From: an uncultured beta proteobacterium
Lineage (GTDB): Bacteria > Pseudomonadota > Gammaproteobacteria > Burkholderiales > Rhodocyclaceae
Direction of reading: 5' to 3'
NCBI GenBank assembly: GCA_903917505.1
Contig: CAIXAY010000520.1
Location: 1-25,974, forward strand
DNA: 25,974 bases
Shown one piece after another: positions 1 to 7,946 of this stretch. The notes beneath the pieces were generated by a model. The model ran no database searches. It saw nothing but the letters and a program-made list of their open reading frames with translations, and was not told where the DNA came from. Position 1 is the first letter of the stretch; each line of letters begins with the position of its first letter. Both the position numbers and the translations under genes were made by a program.

Positions 1-488
1 AGGGCATGAAGATCCGCGTCACGCAAAGCCCGGTTTCGATCGAAACCTTCAAGACCCTCGGCGCTCTGCCGACGCCGATGGCTTTTGGCGAACTCTATTC
101 GGGGCTGCAGCAGGAAGTCGTCGACGGCGCCGAGAACGACTGGTTCGGCATTCGCGGCATGAAGTTTTACGAGGTGGCCAAGTACATCACCCTGACCGGT
201 CATTTCATGGTCGCCTGCCCGGTCGTCGTGAACAAGGCCTGGTACGAAAAACTGCCGGCCGCGACCAAGACTGCCTTTGATGAATCCGCCGCCATCGGGC
301 AAAAAGCCATGCGCGACTACATGGTCAATGAAACGGCCAGCATCCAGAAGGAAGTCGAAGCGAAAGGCGGCAAGGTGGCCAAGCTGAGCGACATCGAAAA
401 ATGGCGGGAAGCGACGCGTGCCGTGTACCCGATGTTTTACGATACCATCGGCAAGGATCTGATCGACATGGTGATCAACATCAAGTAA
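1..488 (+). CDS. TRAP transporter solute-binding protein (DctP family), 3' part only
   Basis: C-terminal half of a periplasmic binding protein of the TRAP (DctP/TAXI-unrelated, SBP family 7) type. The frame is open from the left edge; the ATG at 6 is only an internal Met, because the segment starts at the conserved 'KGMKIRV' strand that lies mid-protein in this family. The Arg of KIRV is the family's carboxylate-binding residue. It is followed by 'LPTPMAFGELYSGLQ' and 'VVDGAENDW', the usual ligand-pocket stretch, and a helical C-terminus ending in TAA at 486-488. About half of the protein, including the signal peptide, lies upstream. No DctQ or DctM gene follows directly: the next gene is on the opposite strand. 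Its membrane partners are therefore either upstream or the complete TRAP set at 3866-6781. The substrate cannot be read from the sequence; organic acids are the family norm. Confidence 0.9.
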   Translation, partial: GMKIRVTQSPVSIETFKTLGALPTPMAFGELYSGLQQEVVDGAENDWFGIRGMKFYEVAKYITLTGHFMVACPVVVNKAWYEKLPAATKTAFDESAAIGQKAMRDYMVNETASIQKEVEAKGGKVAKLSDIEKWREATRAVYPMFYDTIGKDLIDMVINIK

Positions 489-518
489 GGCCGGTCGCCG
501 TCCTAGCGGCGCTGTAAG

Positions 519-552
519 ACGGGCAGGATTTCGTCGCAGAAATCTTGCCCGT
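519..552. terminator. Hairpin terminator between convergent TRAP SBP and APC permease genes
   Basis: Left arm 519-532 and right arm 539-552 form a 14-bp stem with one G-U wobble around a 6-nt loop. A short T-rich stretch follows on the plus strand. It lies 30 nt after the stop at 488 and about 50 nt before the stop of the convergent minus-strand permease, so it may serve both directions. The T-tract is weak, so termination efficiency is uncertain. Confidence 0.6.
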
Positions 553-600
553 TTGCATCATGGCGGCGCCCCGATGCGGCCGCGCCAGCTGAATGATGCG

Positions 601-1995
601 TCAAGCGCGCGACCCGATCGTCCGCCGCGAATTGCTCAGGAACAGCGGAATGAAGCCCACCAGCAGCCCGCCGAGGCCCATGATGTTGGTGACCAGATCA
701 AAGGTCGGGATGCTGTAGACGGCGATGAAGACCATGAAACACGCGGCGAACAAGGGCCAGAGCACATACGAAACGGCACTCGAGAGGCCCGCCTTGAGCT
801 TGTCGCGGTAGTGCCAGGCGCAGGCGAAACCGGCCAGGCTCATGTAAAAGCAAATCTGGAAGCCGATGGCCAATATAGAGCTGTCGAGGATAGCCTTGAC
901 CGAGGGCATATAGGACGAGCTGAACAGCAACAGGACGCCGAGGAACCAGATGAGGAAGGTGGCCACCCACGGCGTTTGCCACTCCGGATGGATGGTGGCT
1001 AAGCGCGGATGCAGCATCTCATCGCGCGACATCGCGAAGATGCTGCGGCTGAATTGAAGAATCTGCGTCTCGATCGTGCCGATGGTGCTGAGGATCGTCG
1101 ACAACACGGCGAGATAATTCCACGGCGTCGGAAACAGCTTGCCGGCAATCGCATAGAGCACGTTGGTATTGGCCTGCGCGATCTCTTCGTCGGTCAGCAC
1201 GATCAGCACGACGATCATCATGATGATGAAAAGCAGGATCAGGTTCACCATCGCCCAGAAAGCGCCACGCCCGGCCGAATGTTCTTTCCCCGCTTTACCT
1301 TCCTTGGATTCCTCGCTGAGATTCATCGTGACATCCCAGCCCCAATAGAAAAAAATCGCGGTCAAGGCGCCGGTCGCAAACAGCTGCGGCGTAAAGGAAA
1401 ACGGCGAGAACCAGATCACCGACGGGGTATGCGCGGGACTGCCGCTGTACTGGACGAAGCCGGCGACGATCAGCGCGACAATGACGATGGTCTCGATGCC
1501 GGTCAGAATGAGCTGCGTGTAACTGGCCTGCTTGATTCCCTTGGTCACCACCACGGTGACCAGGGTGAGCCAGATCGCCGCGGTCAGCGCCACCCAGCTC
1601 GTGCTTTCGACGACCTCCGGGGCAATCAGGACCAGCGTCGAGGTGGCCGCGGGGATGGTCGCCGAAACCATGAAGAAGATCGAGGCGACAAGCAGCCCCC
1701 AGCCGGCGAAGAAGCCCCACTTGGCGCCGAAGACGTGCCCCACCCACGCATAGGCGGCGCCGGCATGCGGCGTGATCTTGGAGAGGTGGATGAAGGCCAG
1801 CATGATGCCGAACATGATCAGGCCGCAATACAGAATGCTGCCGACCGAGAGCACGCCCACCGAAGCGACGATCGCCGCGGTCGTCACCGCGACGCTGAAC
1901 GCCGGCGCGGTCCCGGCAACGCCCATGACCGCGGACTCGAAGGTTCCGAGCGCTCCCTTCGCCAAGCCTCCTTTTTCGGACGTCTCTGCTTTCAT
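601..1995 (-). CDS. APC superfamily amino-acid permease
   Basis: 464-residue inner-membrane transporter of the amino acid-polyamine-organocation (APC) superfamily, expected to import an amino acid or amine with a cation. About 12 hydrophobic segments are visible. TM1 begins at about residue 20 with the unwound 'GVAGTAPAFSV' stretch typical of APC proteins. 'TPHAGAAYAWVGHVFG' after TM2 matches the family's conserved TM2-TM3 loop region. A charged cytoplasmic loop 'SEESKEGKAGKEHSAGRG' lies mid-protein and the 'SRDEMLHP' motif follows TM8. The length is normal for the family. The start is the ATG at 1995, without a strong Shine-Dalgarno. The gene stands alone, convergent with the TRAP fragment and divergent from gloA. 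The substrate is not assignable from sequence alone. Confidence 0.88.
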   Translation of the reverse strand: MKAETSEKGGLAKGALGTFESAVMGVAGTAPAFSVAVTTAAIVASVGVLSVGSILYCGLIMFGIMLAFIHLSKITPHAGAAYAWVGHVFGAKWGFFAGWGLLVASIFFMVSATIPAATSTLVLIAPEVVESTSWVALTAAIWLTLVTVVVTKGIKQASYTQLILTGIETIVIVALIVAGFVQYSGSPAHTPSVIWFSPFSFTPQLFATGALTAIFFYWGWDVTMNLSEESKEGKAGKEHSAGRGAFWAMVNLILLFIIMMIVVLIVLTDEEIAQANTNVLYAIAGKLFPTPWNYLAVLSTILSTIGTIETQILQFSRSIFAMSRDEMLHPRLATIHPEWQTPWVATFLIWFLGVLLLFSSSYMPSVKAILDSSILAIGFQICFYMSLAGFACAWHYRDKLKAGLSSAVSYVLWPLFAACFMVFIAVYSIPTFDLVTNIMGLGGLLVGFIPLFLSNSRRTIGSRA

Positions 1996-2063
1996 GATCT
2001 ATCCATTAAAAATGTGGCGAAGGTCGCATCGGTGCGCGTCTAGGCAATACGGGTATTTTATGC

Positions 2064-2080
2064 GAATTTGCAAAAAATTC
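2064..2080. promoter_or_regulatory. Inverted repeat in divergent APC permease / gloA intergenic region
   Basis: Arms GAATTT (2064-2069) and AAATTC (2075-2080) flank a 5-nt centre in an AT-rich patch of the 219-bp divergent spacer (1996-2214). This has the size and symmetry of a dimeric regulator site, but no regulator is known. On the minus strand a weak TTGCAA/TATTGC pair overlaps it. On the plus strand, TAGAAT at 2144-2149 is a possible -10 for gloA with no good -35. Confidence 0.3.
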
Positions 2081-2162
2081 GGTCGGCAATTTGGCGCGAC
2101 AAAGGCCGTTCTTTTGATCACCGTCGTGGCGCCGAAAAAGGGATAGAATCGGCGATTCGCGT

Positions 2163-2182
2163 GCGAACCGGTGCCGGTTCGC
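2163..2182. promoter_or_regulatory. Perfect 9-bp inverted repeat just upstream of gloA
   Basis: GCGAACCGG (2163-2171), a TG centre, then CCGGTTCGC (2174-2182) form a near-perfect 20-bp palindrome 32 nt before the gloA ATG. It could be a repressor operator near the transcription start or an RNA hairpin (GAACCG stem with a small loop) in the leader. No T-tract follows, so it is not an intrinsic terminator. The repeat is seen directly; its function is inferred. Confidence 0.4.
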
Positions 2183-2214
2183 GCCACTTCTGCAACCAGC
2201 TCGAAAGGCAAGGC

Positions 2215-2607
2215 ATGAGAATCCTGCATACCATGATCCGCGTCGGCGACCTCGAGCGCTCGCTGGCCTTTTACATCGAAGTCCTCGGGATGCGCCTGCT
2301 GCGCCGCAAGGACTATCCGGAGGGCCGCTTCACGCTGGCCTTCATCGGCTATGGCGACGAGAGCGAAGCCGCAGTGATTGAACTCACCCATAATTGGGAC
2401 ACCGCGTCCTACGATCTGGGCCAGGGCTTCGGCCACGTCGCCCTCGAGACGGACGACGTTTACGCCGCCTGCGCGCGGATCAAGGCCAAGGGCGGCAAGG
2501 TGGTGCGCGAGGCCGGGCCGATGAAGCACGGAACGACGGTGATCGCCTTCATCGAAGATCCGGACGGCTACAAGATCGAGCTGGTCGAGGAAAAGACCGC
2601 GCGCTGA
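2215..2607 (+). CDS. gloA: Lactoylglutathione lyase (glyoxalase I)
   Basis: 130-residue cytosolic glyoxalase I, which isomerises the hemithioacetal of methylglyoxal and glutathione to S-lactoylglutathione. Two beta-alpha-beta-beta-beta (VOC) modules are present. All four metal ligands of the E. coli enzyme are found at the same numbers: His5, Glu56 ('AVIEL'), His74 ('GFGHVAL') and Glu122 ('YKIEL'). This fits the short Ni/Co-type bacterial class. The ATG at 2215 is chosen because it gives the canonical '[10 protein letters not shown]' N-terminus and follows an AGGCAAGG ribosome site. The frame stays open upstream to 2068, but that extension looks unlike the family. The next gene starts 80 nt downstream on the same strand and may be co-transcribed. 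With ggt and the GST-like gene this adds to a glutathione theme. Confidence 0.95.
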   Translation: MRILHTMIRVGDLERSLAFYIEVLGMRLLRRKDYPEGRFTLAFIGYGDESEAAVIELTHNWDTASYDLGQGFGHVALETDDVYAACARIKAKGGKVVREAGPMKHGTTVIAFIEDPDGYKIELVEEKTAR

Positions 2608-2687
2608 CCGGCGCAGTGCAAACAGACACCCGGCGCTCGCCGTCCAAGACGATTGCCCATTTCACGCAGGATCTCTGGAGACCATAG

Positions 2688-3647
2688 ATGAGTCCGTCAA
2701 TTCGCTGGGGCGTGCTCGGCTGCGCCCGCATCGCCCGCACCCAGGTCGTTCCGGCCATCCTGCGCTGCGCCAACGCCAGGCTGCAGGCGGTCGCCTCGCG
2801 CGAGCCGGCGAAGCTCGCCGAGTTCCGGGAGCTGTTCGGCGATTTCACGGCGCACGCCAGTTACCAGGCGCTGCTCGACGATCCGGCGGTCGATGCCATC
2901 TATGTCCCGCTGCCCAACTCGCTGCACCGCGAATGGGCGATCCGCGCCATGCGCTGCGGCAAGCACGTGCTGTGCGAGAAGCCGCTGGCGCTCAACAGCG
3001 AAGAAGCCGGCGAGATGATACGCACCGCGCGCGAGTGCGGCGTGCTGCTGATGGAAGCCTTCATGTATCGCTACACCGACCGCGTGCGGCAAATCAGCCG
3101 CGTTCTGGCGAGCGGCGCGCTCGGCGAGATCCGCAGCGTCAATTCGACCTTCCGCTTTTTCCTCGACCGCGAAAACACCATCAAGGAAAAGCCCGAGCTC
3201 GGCGGCGGCGCCATGTATGACGTCGGCGTGTATCCGCTCAACCTGATCAGCCTCGTCACCGACGCCGAACCGGTTTCGGTGAGCGCCGAGTGCTTCAATC
3301 CATCCAGGGTGGACGTCAATTTGTCCGCAATCCTGCGCTACGAGAGCGGGCTGATCGCTTCACTGCACTGCGGCTTCAACGCCTTCGGCCGCATGCATAG
3401 CGAAATCATCGGCAGCGCCGGCATGCTGCTCGCCCCCGACACCTTTCTTGACGACGCCGGCCAGCTGTCCCTGCACACCAAGGCCGGTTGCGAGCTGATT
3501 CCGGTCGCCGGATCGGACCGTTATGGCGCAGAGATTGGGGATTTCTCGGCGGCCATCCTGGAAAAACGCGCCCCCGGGCTGAATCTCGACGAATCCCTGC
3601 GCAATATGCGCACCCTCGATCGCATCATGCAAGCGCTGCGGCACTGA
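2688..3647 (+). CDS. Gfo/Idh/MocA family NAD(P)-dependent oxidoreductase
   Basis: 319-residue cytosolic dehydrogenase. The N-terminal Rossmann fold opens with 'GVLGCARIA' (residues 8-16), the dinucleotide loop. The family's 'EKP' catalytic-lysine motif is at 97-99 (CEKPLA). The C-terminal substrate domain carries 'GGGAMYDVGVYPLN' at 172-185; the usual His of this motif is replaced by Tyr (VGVYPLN), as in dihydrodiol/xylose dehydrogenase-like members. ATG 2688 follows CTGGAG at about 7 nt. It lies 80 nt after gloA with no terminator between them, so it may be a second cistron. The specific substrate (sugar, inositol or aromatic diol) cannot be assigned. Confidence 0.9.
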   Translation: MSPSIRWGVLGCARIARTQVVPAILRCANARLQAVASREPAKLAEFRELFGDFTAHASYQALLDDPAVDAIYVPLPNSLHREWAIRAMRCGKHVLCEKPLALNSEEAGEMIRTARECGVLLMEAFMYRYTDRVRQISRVLASGALGEIRSVNSTFRFFLDRENTIKEKPELGGGAMYDVGVYPLNLISLVTDAEPVSVSAECFNPSRVDVNLSAILRYESGLIASLHCGFNAFGRMHSEIIGSAGMLLAPDTFLDDAGQLSLHTKAGCELIPVAGSDRYGAEIGDFSAAILEKRAPGLNLDESLRNMRTLDRIMQALRH

Positions 3648-3735
3648 GCGGGGACGGGCCGTTCAAACAACCGTTTGGCAGTCGCCGGGGATCGCATTTG
3701 CGCGCGCGCCGGCGCCAACTCGCAAAAATGAATTG

Positions 3736-3752
3736 ATGTTTCATAAAAACAT
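3736..3752. promoter_or_regulatory. Inverted repeat abutting the -35 of the TRAP promoter
   Basis: ATGTTT (3736-3741) and AAACAT (3747-3752) are perfect complementary arms with a 5-nt spacer. They end on the first base of the TTGAAC -35 hexamer. The position suits an activator or repressor site for the TRAP operon. No cognate regulator gene is visible in the window. Confidence 0.35.
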
Positions 3753-3780
3753 TGAACAGCTTTTCCCCTTGGAGTATATT
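3752..3780 (+). promoter_or_regulatory. Sigma70-type promoter of the TRAP operon
   Basis: TTGAAC (3752-3757), a 17-nt spacer, then TATATT (3775-3780). This is close to consensus at ideal spacing, in an AT-rich stretch that stands out from its surroundings. Predicted transcription start is near 3787, giving a leader of about 80 nt before the ATG at 3866. With the strong AGGAGG ribosome site at 3855-3860 this predicts high expression of the binding protein. Confidence 0.7.
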
Positions 3781-3856
3781 GCCCCGTGAGTTGGTGCGGG
3801 GGCACGCCCCTGTCCTGGCGCATTTGTTCTTAGGGCGTTTCATGTATTTTATCTAG

Positions 3857-4852
<996 letters not shown>

Positions 4853-4880
4853 AGTCGTCCTGATGTTGGTGCCATGAAAC

Positions 4881-4916
4881 CCGAAGGTGTGCTGTCCGAC
4901 ACCTTCGGTTTTTTTT
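4881..4916 (+). terminator. Strong intrinsic terminator inside the TRAP operon
   Basis: A perfect 10-bp stem (4881-4890 with 4899-4908) with an 8-nt loop is followed by eight T residues (4909-4916). It lies 28 nt after the binding-protein stop and ends right where the next gene's AGGGAG ribosome site begins. It is textbook rho-independent in form and likely acts as an attenuator that lowers expression of the membrane subunits relative to the binding protein. Confidence 0.9.
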
Positions 4917-4931
4917 AGGGAGCTAAAAAAA

Positions 4932-5426
4932 ATGAATTGGCTAACTCAGCTGGACGCCCGGCTTTCGCGCTGGGCCATGTATATCGCAGTCGCCTGTCTG
5001 CTCGGCATCGTCGCCACGGTTTTGGGATCGGTCATCTGGCGCTACGCGCTCAACGATGCGCCGTCCTGGTCGGAGCAGGTGGCGCTGATCCTGGTCATCA
5101 ATGTCGCGATGTTCGGCGCCGCCGCCGGCGTGCGCGACGAGGGGCATATCGGCATGGAATCGCTGGTCGGCCTGCTGCCCAAGCCCTACCAATTCTGGAT
5201 TGCGCAAATCGTCGGCTTTTTCTCCATCCTGTTCGGTATCTCGCTGACCTGGGGTTGCGCCTCGATGGCCTTTTCGGTCGCCGACATGTCCATTCCGACG
5301 CTGGGGATCTCGCAGGCGTGGCGTTACATGCCTGCCGTTATCGCGGGCGTGCTGATCATCCTGTTCTCCGTCGAACACCTGATTGCCATCTACACCGGTG
5401 AGGAAGTGAGTCCATCATGGCACTGA
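4932..5426 (+). CDS. TRAP transporter small permease subunit (DctQ family)
   Basis: 164-residue integral membrane protein with four hydrophobic helices (about residues 15-37, 48-66, 88-110, 128-152), the standard DctQ plan. 'VIWRYALNDAPSWSEQVALI' spanning the end of TM1 and start of TM2 is the family signature. It pairs with the large DctM subunit to form the sodium-driven transporter. The ATG at 4932 is preferred because AGGGAG (4917-4922) lies 9 nt upstream and the N-terminus then fits the family. The open frame reaches back to 4887, but that would start inside the terminator hairpin. It overlaps the next gene by 10 nt, implying translational coupling. Confidence 0.92.
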   Translation: MNWLTQLDARLSRWAMYIAVACLLGIVATVLGSVIWRYALNDAPSWSEQVALILVINVAMFGAAAGVRDEGHIGMESLVGLLPKPYQFWIAQIVGFFSILFGISLTWGCASMAFSVADMSIPTLGISQAWRYMPAVIAGVLIILFSVEHLIAIYTGEEVSPSWH

Positions 5427-6781
5427 CCGTTCTCTGCGTCACCTTCACGCTGTTCCTGATGCTCGGCATCCCTGTTGCTTTTTCGATCGCCTTGAGTTGC
5501 CTCGCGACCTACTGGTCGGAAGGCTTTCCGCTCGAACTCGCGTACCAGAACATGATTTCCGGGATGAACGTCTTTTCATTCCTGGCCATCCCGTTCTTCA
5601 TTTTTTCCGGCGAACTGATGCTGCGCGGCGGCGTTGCCGACAAGATCGTCATCTTCGCCCGCAACCTCGTCGGCCACTGGCGCGGCGGGCTGGGCATGGC
5701 CAACGTCGTCGCGTGCACGATTTTCGGCGGCGTCTCGGGCTCGCCGGTTGCCGATGTTTCGGCGATGGGCGGCGTCATGATCCCGATCATGAAGAACGAA
5801 GGCTACAGCGCCGACTATGCGGTCAATGTCACGACCCACGCGGCCCTCGCCGGCGCGCTGATGCCGACTTCGCACAACATGATCATCTACGCTTTCGCCG
5901 CATCGAGCAGCAGCGGCATGCTGGGCGGACATGGCGCCATGATCAAGGGCGTGTCGATCGGCGAACTGATGTTCGCCGGCCTGCTGCCGGTGGTGGTGCT
6001 GATGATTTGCATGTTGTACGCCGCTTACTGGGTGGCCAAGAAAAATGGCTTCCCACGCAATCCCGATGGCACGCGCTCGACGACGCTGAGTCAGTTTGCC
6101 GGCTGGCACGCGGTGCTCGTTTCCTTCGTCGCGGCCATTCCCGGCATGTTCGTGGTGATCATCATCCTCGGCTGCATCATCGCCGGCATCACGACGGCCA
6201 CCGAAGCGGCCGGCATCGCCGTGACCTACACCCTGCTCCTGACTTTCCTCGGCTATCGCACGATGAACTGGGGCAAGCTGATGAAAGCCGCGGCCAAGGC
6301 GTCCAAGACGACCGGCGTGATCCTGCTGCTGATCGGCGTGTCGTCGATGTTCCAGTACATCATGGCCATCCTCGAGGTGCCCGACAAGACGGCTGAACTC
6401 ATGCTGACGGCGACGACCAATCCCTACATCATGTTCTTCCTGATCAACCTGATCCTCTTCCTGCTCGGCACCTTCATGGACATGGCGGCGACCATCCTGA
6501 TCTGCACACCGCTGTTCCTGCCGCTGGCGATCCAGATGGGCATGGGCCCGGTGCAGTTCGGCATGGTCATGCTGCTCAATTGCGCGCTCGGTCTCAACAC
6601 GCCGCCGGTGGGCACGACGCAGTTCGTCGGCTGCGCGATCGGCGGCATTTCGATCGAGCAGGTGATGCGGACCATCCTGCCTTTCTACGGCGCGCTGTTC
6701 GCCGTGATGGCCGTGGTCACCTATTTCCCGTGGTTCTCGCTGTGGATACCGACCATGCTCAAGGGTGCGCCGGTCTATTGA
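5417..6781 (+). CDS. TRAP transporter large permease subunit (DctM family)
   Basis: 454-residue membrane protein, the ion-coupled transport subunit of the TRAP system. It is hydrophobic throughout with about 11-12 helices and re-entrant loops. Family hallmarks are visible: 'FSFLAIPFFIFSGELM' near the N-terminus, 'GGVSGSPVADVSAMGGVMIP' in the first scaffold/hairpin repeat, 'ATEAAGIAVTYT' mid-protein, and the inverted-repeat counterpart 'GLNTPPVGTTQFVGCAIGG' near the C-terminus. Length is normal. The start at 5417 overlaps the DctQ gene by 10 nt and has AGGAAG about 10 nt upstream. A terminator follows 21 nt after the stop, closing the operon. Confidence 0.95.
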   Translation: MALTVLCVTFTLFLMLGIPVAFSIALSCLATYWSEGFPLELAYQNMISGMNVFSFLAIPFFIFSGELMLRGGVADKIVIFARNLVGHWRGGLGMANVVACTIFGGVSGSPVADVSAMGGVMIPIMKNEGYSADYAVNVTTHAALAGALMPTSHNMIIYAFAASSSSGMLGGHGAMIKGVSIGELMFAGLLPVVVLMICMLYAAYWVAKKNGFPRNPDGTRSTTLSQFAGWHAVLVSFVAAIPGMFVVIIILGCIIAGITTATEAAGIAVTYTLLLTFLGYRTMNWGKLMKAAAKASKTTGVILLLIGVSSMFQYIMAILEVPDKTAELMLTATTNPYIMFFLINLILFLLGTFMDMAATILICTPLFLPLAIQMGMGPVQFGMVMLLNCALGLNTPPVGTTQFVGCAIGGISIEQVMRTILPFYGALFAVMAVVTYFPWFSLWIPTMLKGAPVY

Positions 6782-6802
6782 TTCGAGGCAGTCGCAATCG
6801 TC

Positions 6803-6831
6803 AAAACGGGATCTTCGGATCCCGTTTTTTT
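6803..6831 (+). terminator. Intrinsic terminator at the end of the TRAP operon
   Basis: AAAACGGGATC (6803-6813), a TTCG tetraloop (6814-6817), then the complementary arm 6818-6828 running into a seven-T tract (6825-6831). The stable UUCG-type loop plus the U-run make this a confident rho-independent terminator. Confidence 0.93.
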
Positions 6832-6857
6832 GGCCGTCCGTCAGGGGCCGCGACGAT

Positions 6858-6887
6858 GCGTTAGGCCGCACTTAAAGGGCATATAAT
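6858..6887 (+). promoter_or_regulatory. Probable promoter of the ABC importer operon
   Basis: A perfect TATAAT lies at 6882-6887 in an AT-rich patch, 56 nt before the GTG start at 6944. The -35 is poor: GCGTTA at 6858-6863 with an 18-nt spacer is the best I can find. A weak -35 beside a perfect -10 would suit an activator-dependent promoter; that part is inference. Confidence 0.5.
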
Positions 6888-6943
6888 CGAAAAAAAAGAT
6901 CAGAACATCGGCCCTTCCGAACCACCTGCCAAGGAGAAATACC

Positions 6944-7936
6944 GTGCGCTTCCGCAGAATTCTTCTACCCTGTGCCCTCGCCGCCGTGTTGGGCGTCTTT
7001 TCAGTCGCCGCCAGCGCGCAGCAAAAGCTCTTCGTCTACACCTCGATGAAGGAATCGATGGTCGGCGAACTGAAGACAGCCTTTGCGAAAAGGAACCCCG
7101 AGATCAAGCTCGATTTCCAGTCGGCCGGCGCCGGCAAGATCATGGCCAAGATCGCCGCCGAACGCGAATCCGGCAAGATCATGGCCGACGTGCTGTGGAC
7201 CAGCGAAGTGCCGGATTTCTATCAGCTCAAGGCGCAGGGCATTCTGCAGCCGTATATCCCCACCGACACCAAGAAGCTCCTCAATCCGCTGCCCGATTAC
7301 GACGGTTCATTCACCGCCGTGCGCCTCGGAACGCTCGGCATCGCCTATAACACGCGCCTGATCAAGGAAGCGCCGAAGACCTGGGCCGACCTGCAGAAAC
7401 CGGCGTTCAAGGGCGCCTACGGGATCGCCAACCCGGCGCTGTCGGGAACCGCCTACATGAGCGTCGCCGTCCTCTCCAAGACTTTCGGCTGGGGCTATTT
7501 CGAAAGCCTGCGCGCCAACGGCGCGAAAATGGGCAAGGGCTCGGGACAGGTCGTCGACGACACCGCTTCGGGCGATCTGGTCGCCAGCCTGGCCGTCGAT
7601 TACATCACGCTCGACAAGATCGAAAAAGGCGCGACGCTGGCCCTCGTCTATCCGCCCGAGATGCTGCTCATCCCGAGCCCGGTGGCGATCTTCAAGAACA
7701 GCCCCAACCTCGAAGCGGCGAAAAAATTCGTCGACTTCATCCTGTCGAAGGAAGGCCAGGCGATCATCGCCAACGAGGGCACCCTGCCGGTGCGCGCCGA
7801 TGTCGCCGTCCCCGAACGCTACAAGCTGCCCAAGGTTGAAGATGCGATGAAGCGGGCGATGAAGATCGACTACCAGCAAATCATCGCCGAGAAGGAAGCG
7901 ACGATCAAGAAATTCACCGACATCATGCAGAAGTAG
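6944..7936 (+). CDS. ABC transporter periplasmic solute-binding protein (FbpA/family 1-like)
   Basis: 330-residue secreted binding protein. A Sec signal peptide ends 'VAASAQQ' with cleavage near residue 25. The mature chain opens 'KLFVYTSMKESMVGELKTAF', followed by 'AGAGKIMAKIAAERESGK' and 'ADVLWTSEVPDF', the pattern of the FbpA/FutA/PhnS group of type II binding proteins. The start is GTG 6944 behind AAGGAGAAA. It heads an operon with an ATPase, a fused permease and a second ATPase. Ferric-binding members carry an adjacent Tyr pair in the C-terminal lobe; here only a single Tyr (Tyr220, 'AVDYITLD') is seen at about that place, and the usual N-terminal His is not evident. Iron is therefore not assured, and a phosphonate, polyamine-like or other substrate is possible. 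Confidence 0.88.
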   Translation: MRFRRILLPCALAAVLGVFSVAASAQQKLFVYTSMKESMVGELKTAFAKRNPEIKLDFQSAGAGKIMAKIAAERESGKIMADVLWTSEVPDFYQLKAQGILQPYIPTDTKKLLNPLPDYDGSFTAVRLGTLGIAYNTRLIKEAPKTWADLQKPAFKGAYGIANPALSGTAYMSVAVLSKTFGWGYFESLRANGAKMGKGSGQVVDDTASGDLVASLAVDYITLDKIEKGATLALVYPPEMLLIPSPVAIFKNSPNLEAAKKFVDFILSKEGQAIIANEGTLPVRADVAVPERYKLPKVEDAMKRAMKIDYQQIIAEKEATIKKFTDIMQK

Positions 7937-7946
7937 CCGCTGCACC

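Noticed and set aside
553..2043. Two plus-strand open frames opposite the APC permease
   Set aside because: Charged low-complexity translations opposite a clear 12-helix transporter.
2068..2214. N-terminal extension of gloA to an upstream ATG
   Set aside because: Extension spans the palindrome and promoter-like region and has no glyoxalase similarity; ATG 2215 gives exact metal-ligand numbering.
3664..3677. Small hairpin CAAAC/GTTTG after the oxidoreductase gene
   Set aside because: Only 5 bp and no T-tract; too weak to call a terminator.
4887..4931. Upstream ATG for the DctQ gene
   Set aside because: It lies in the terminator hairpin and lacks a ribosome site; ATG 4932 has AGGGAG at 9 nt.
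5576..6871. Long minus-strand open frame opposite the DctM gene
   Set aside because: Same type of shadow: His/Asp/Arg-rich and crossing a terminator.
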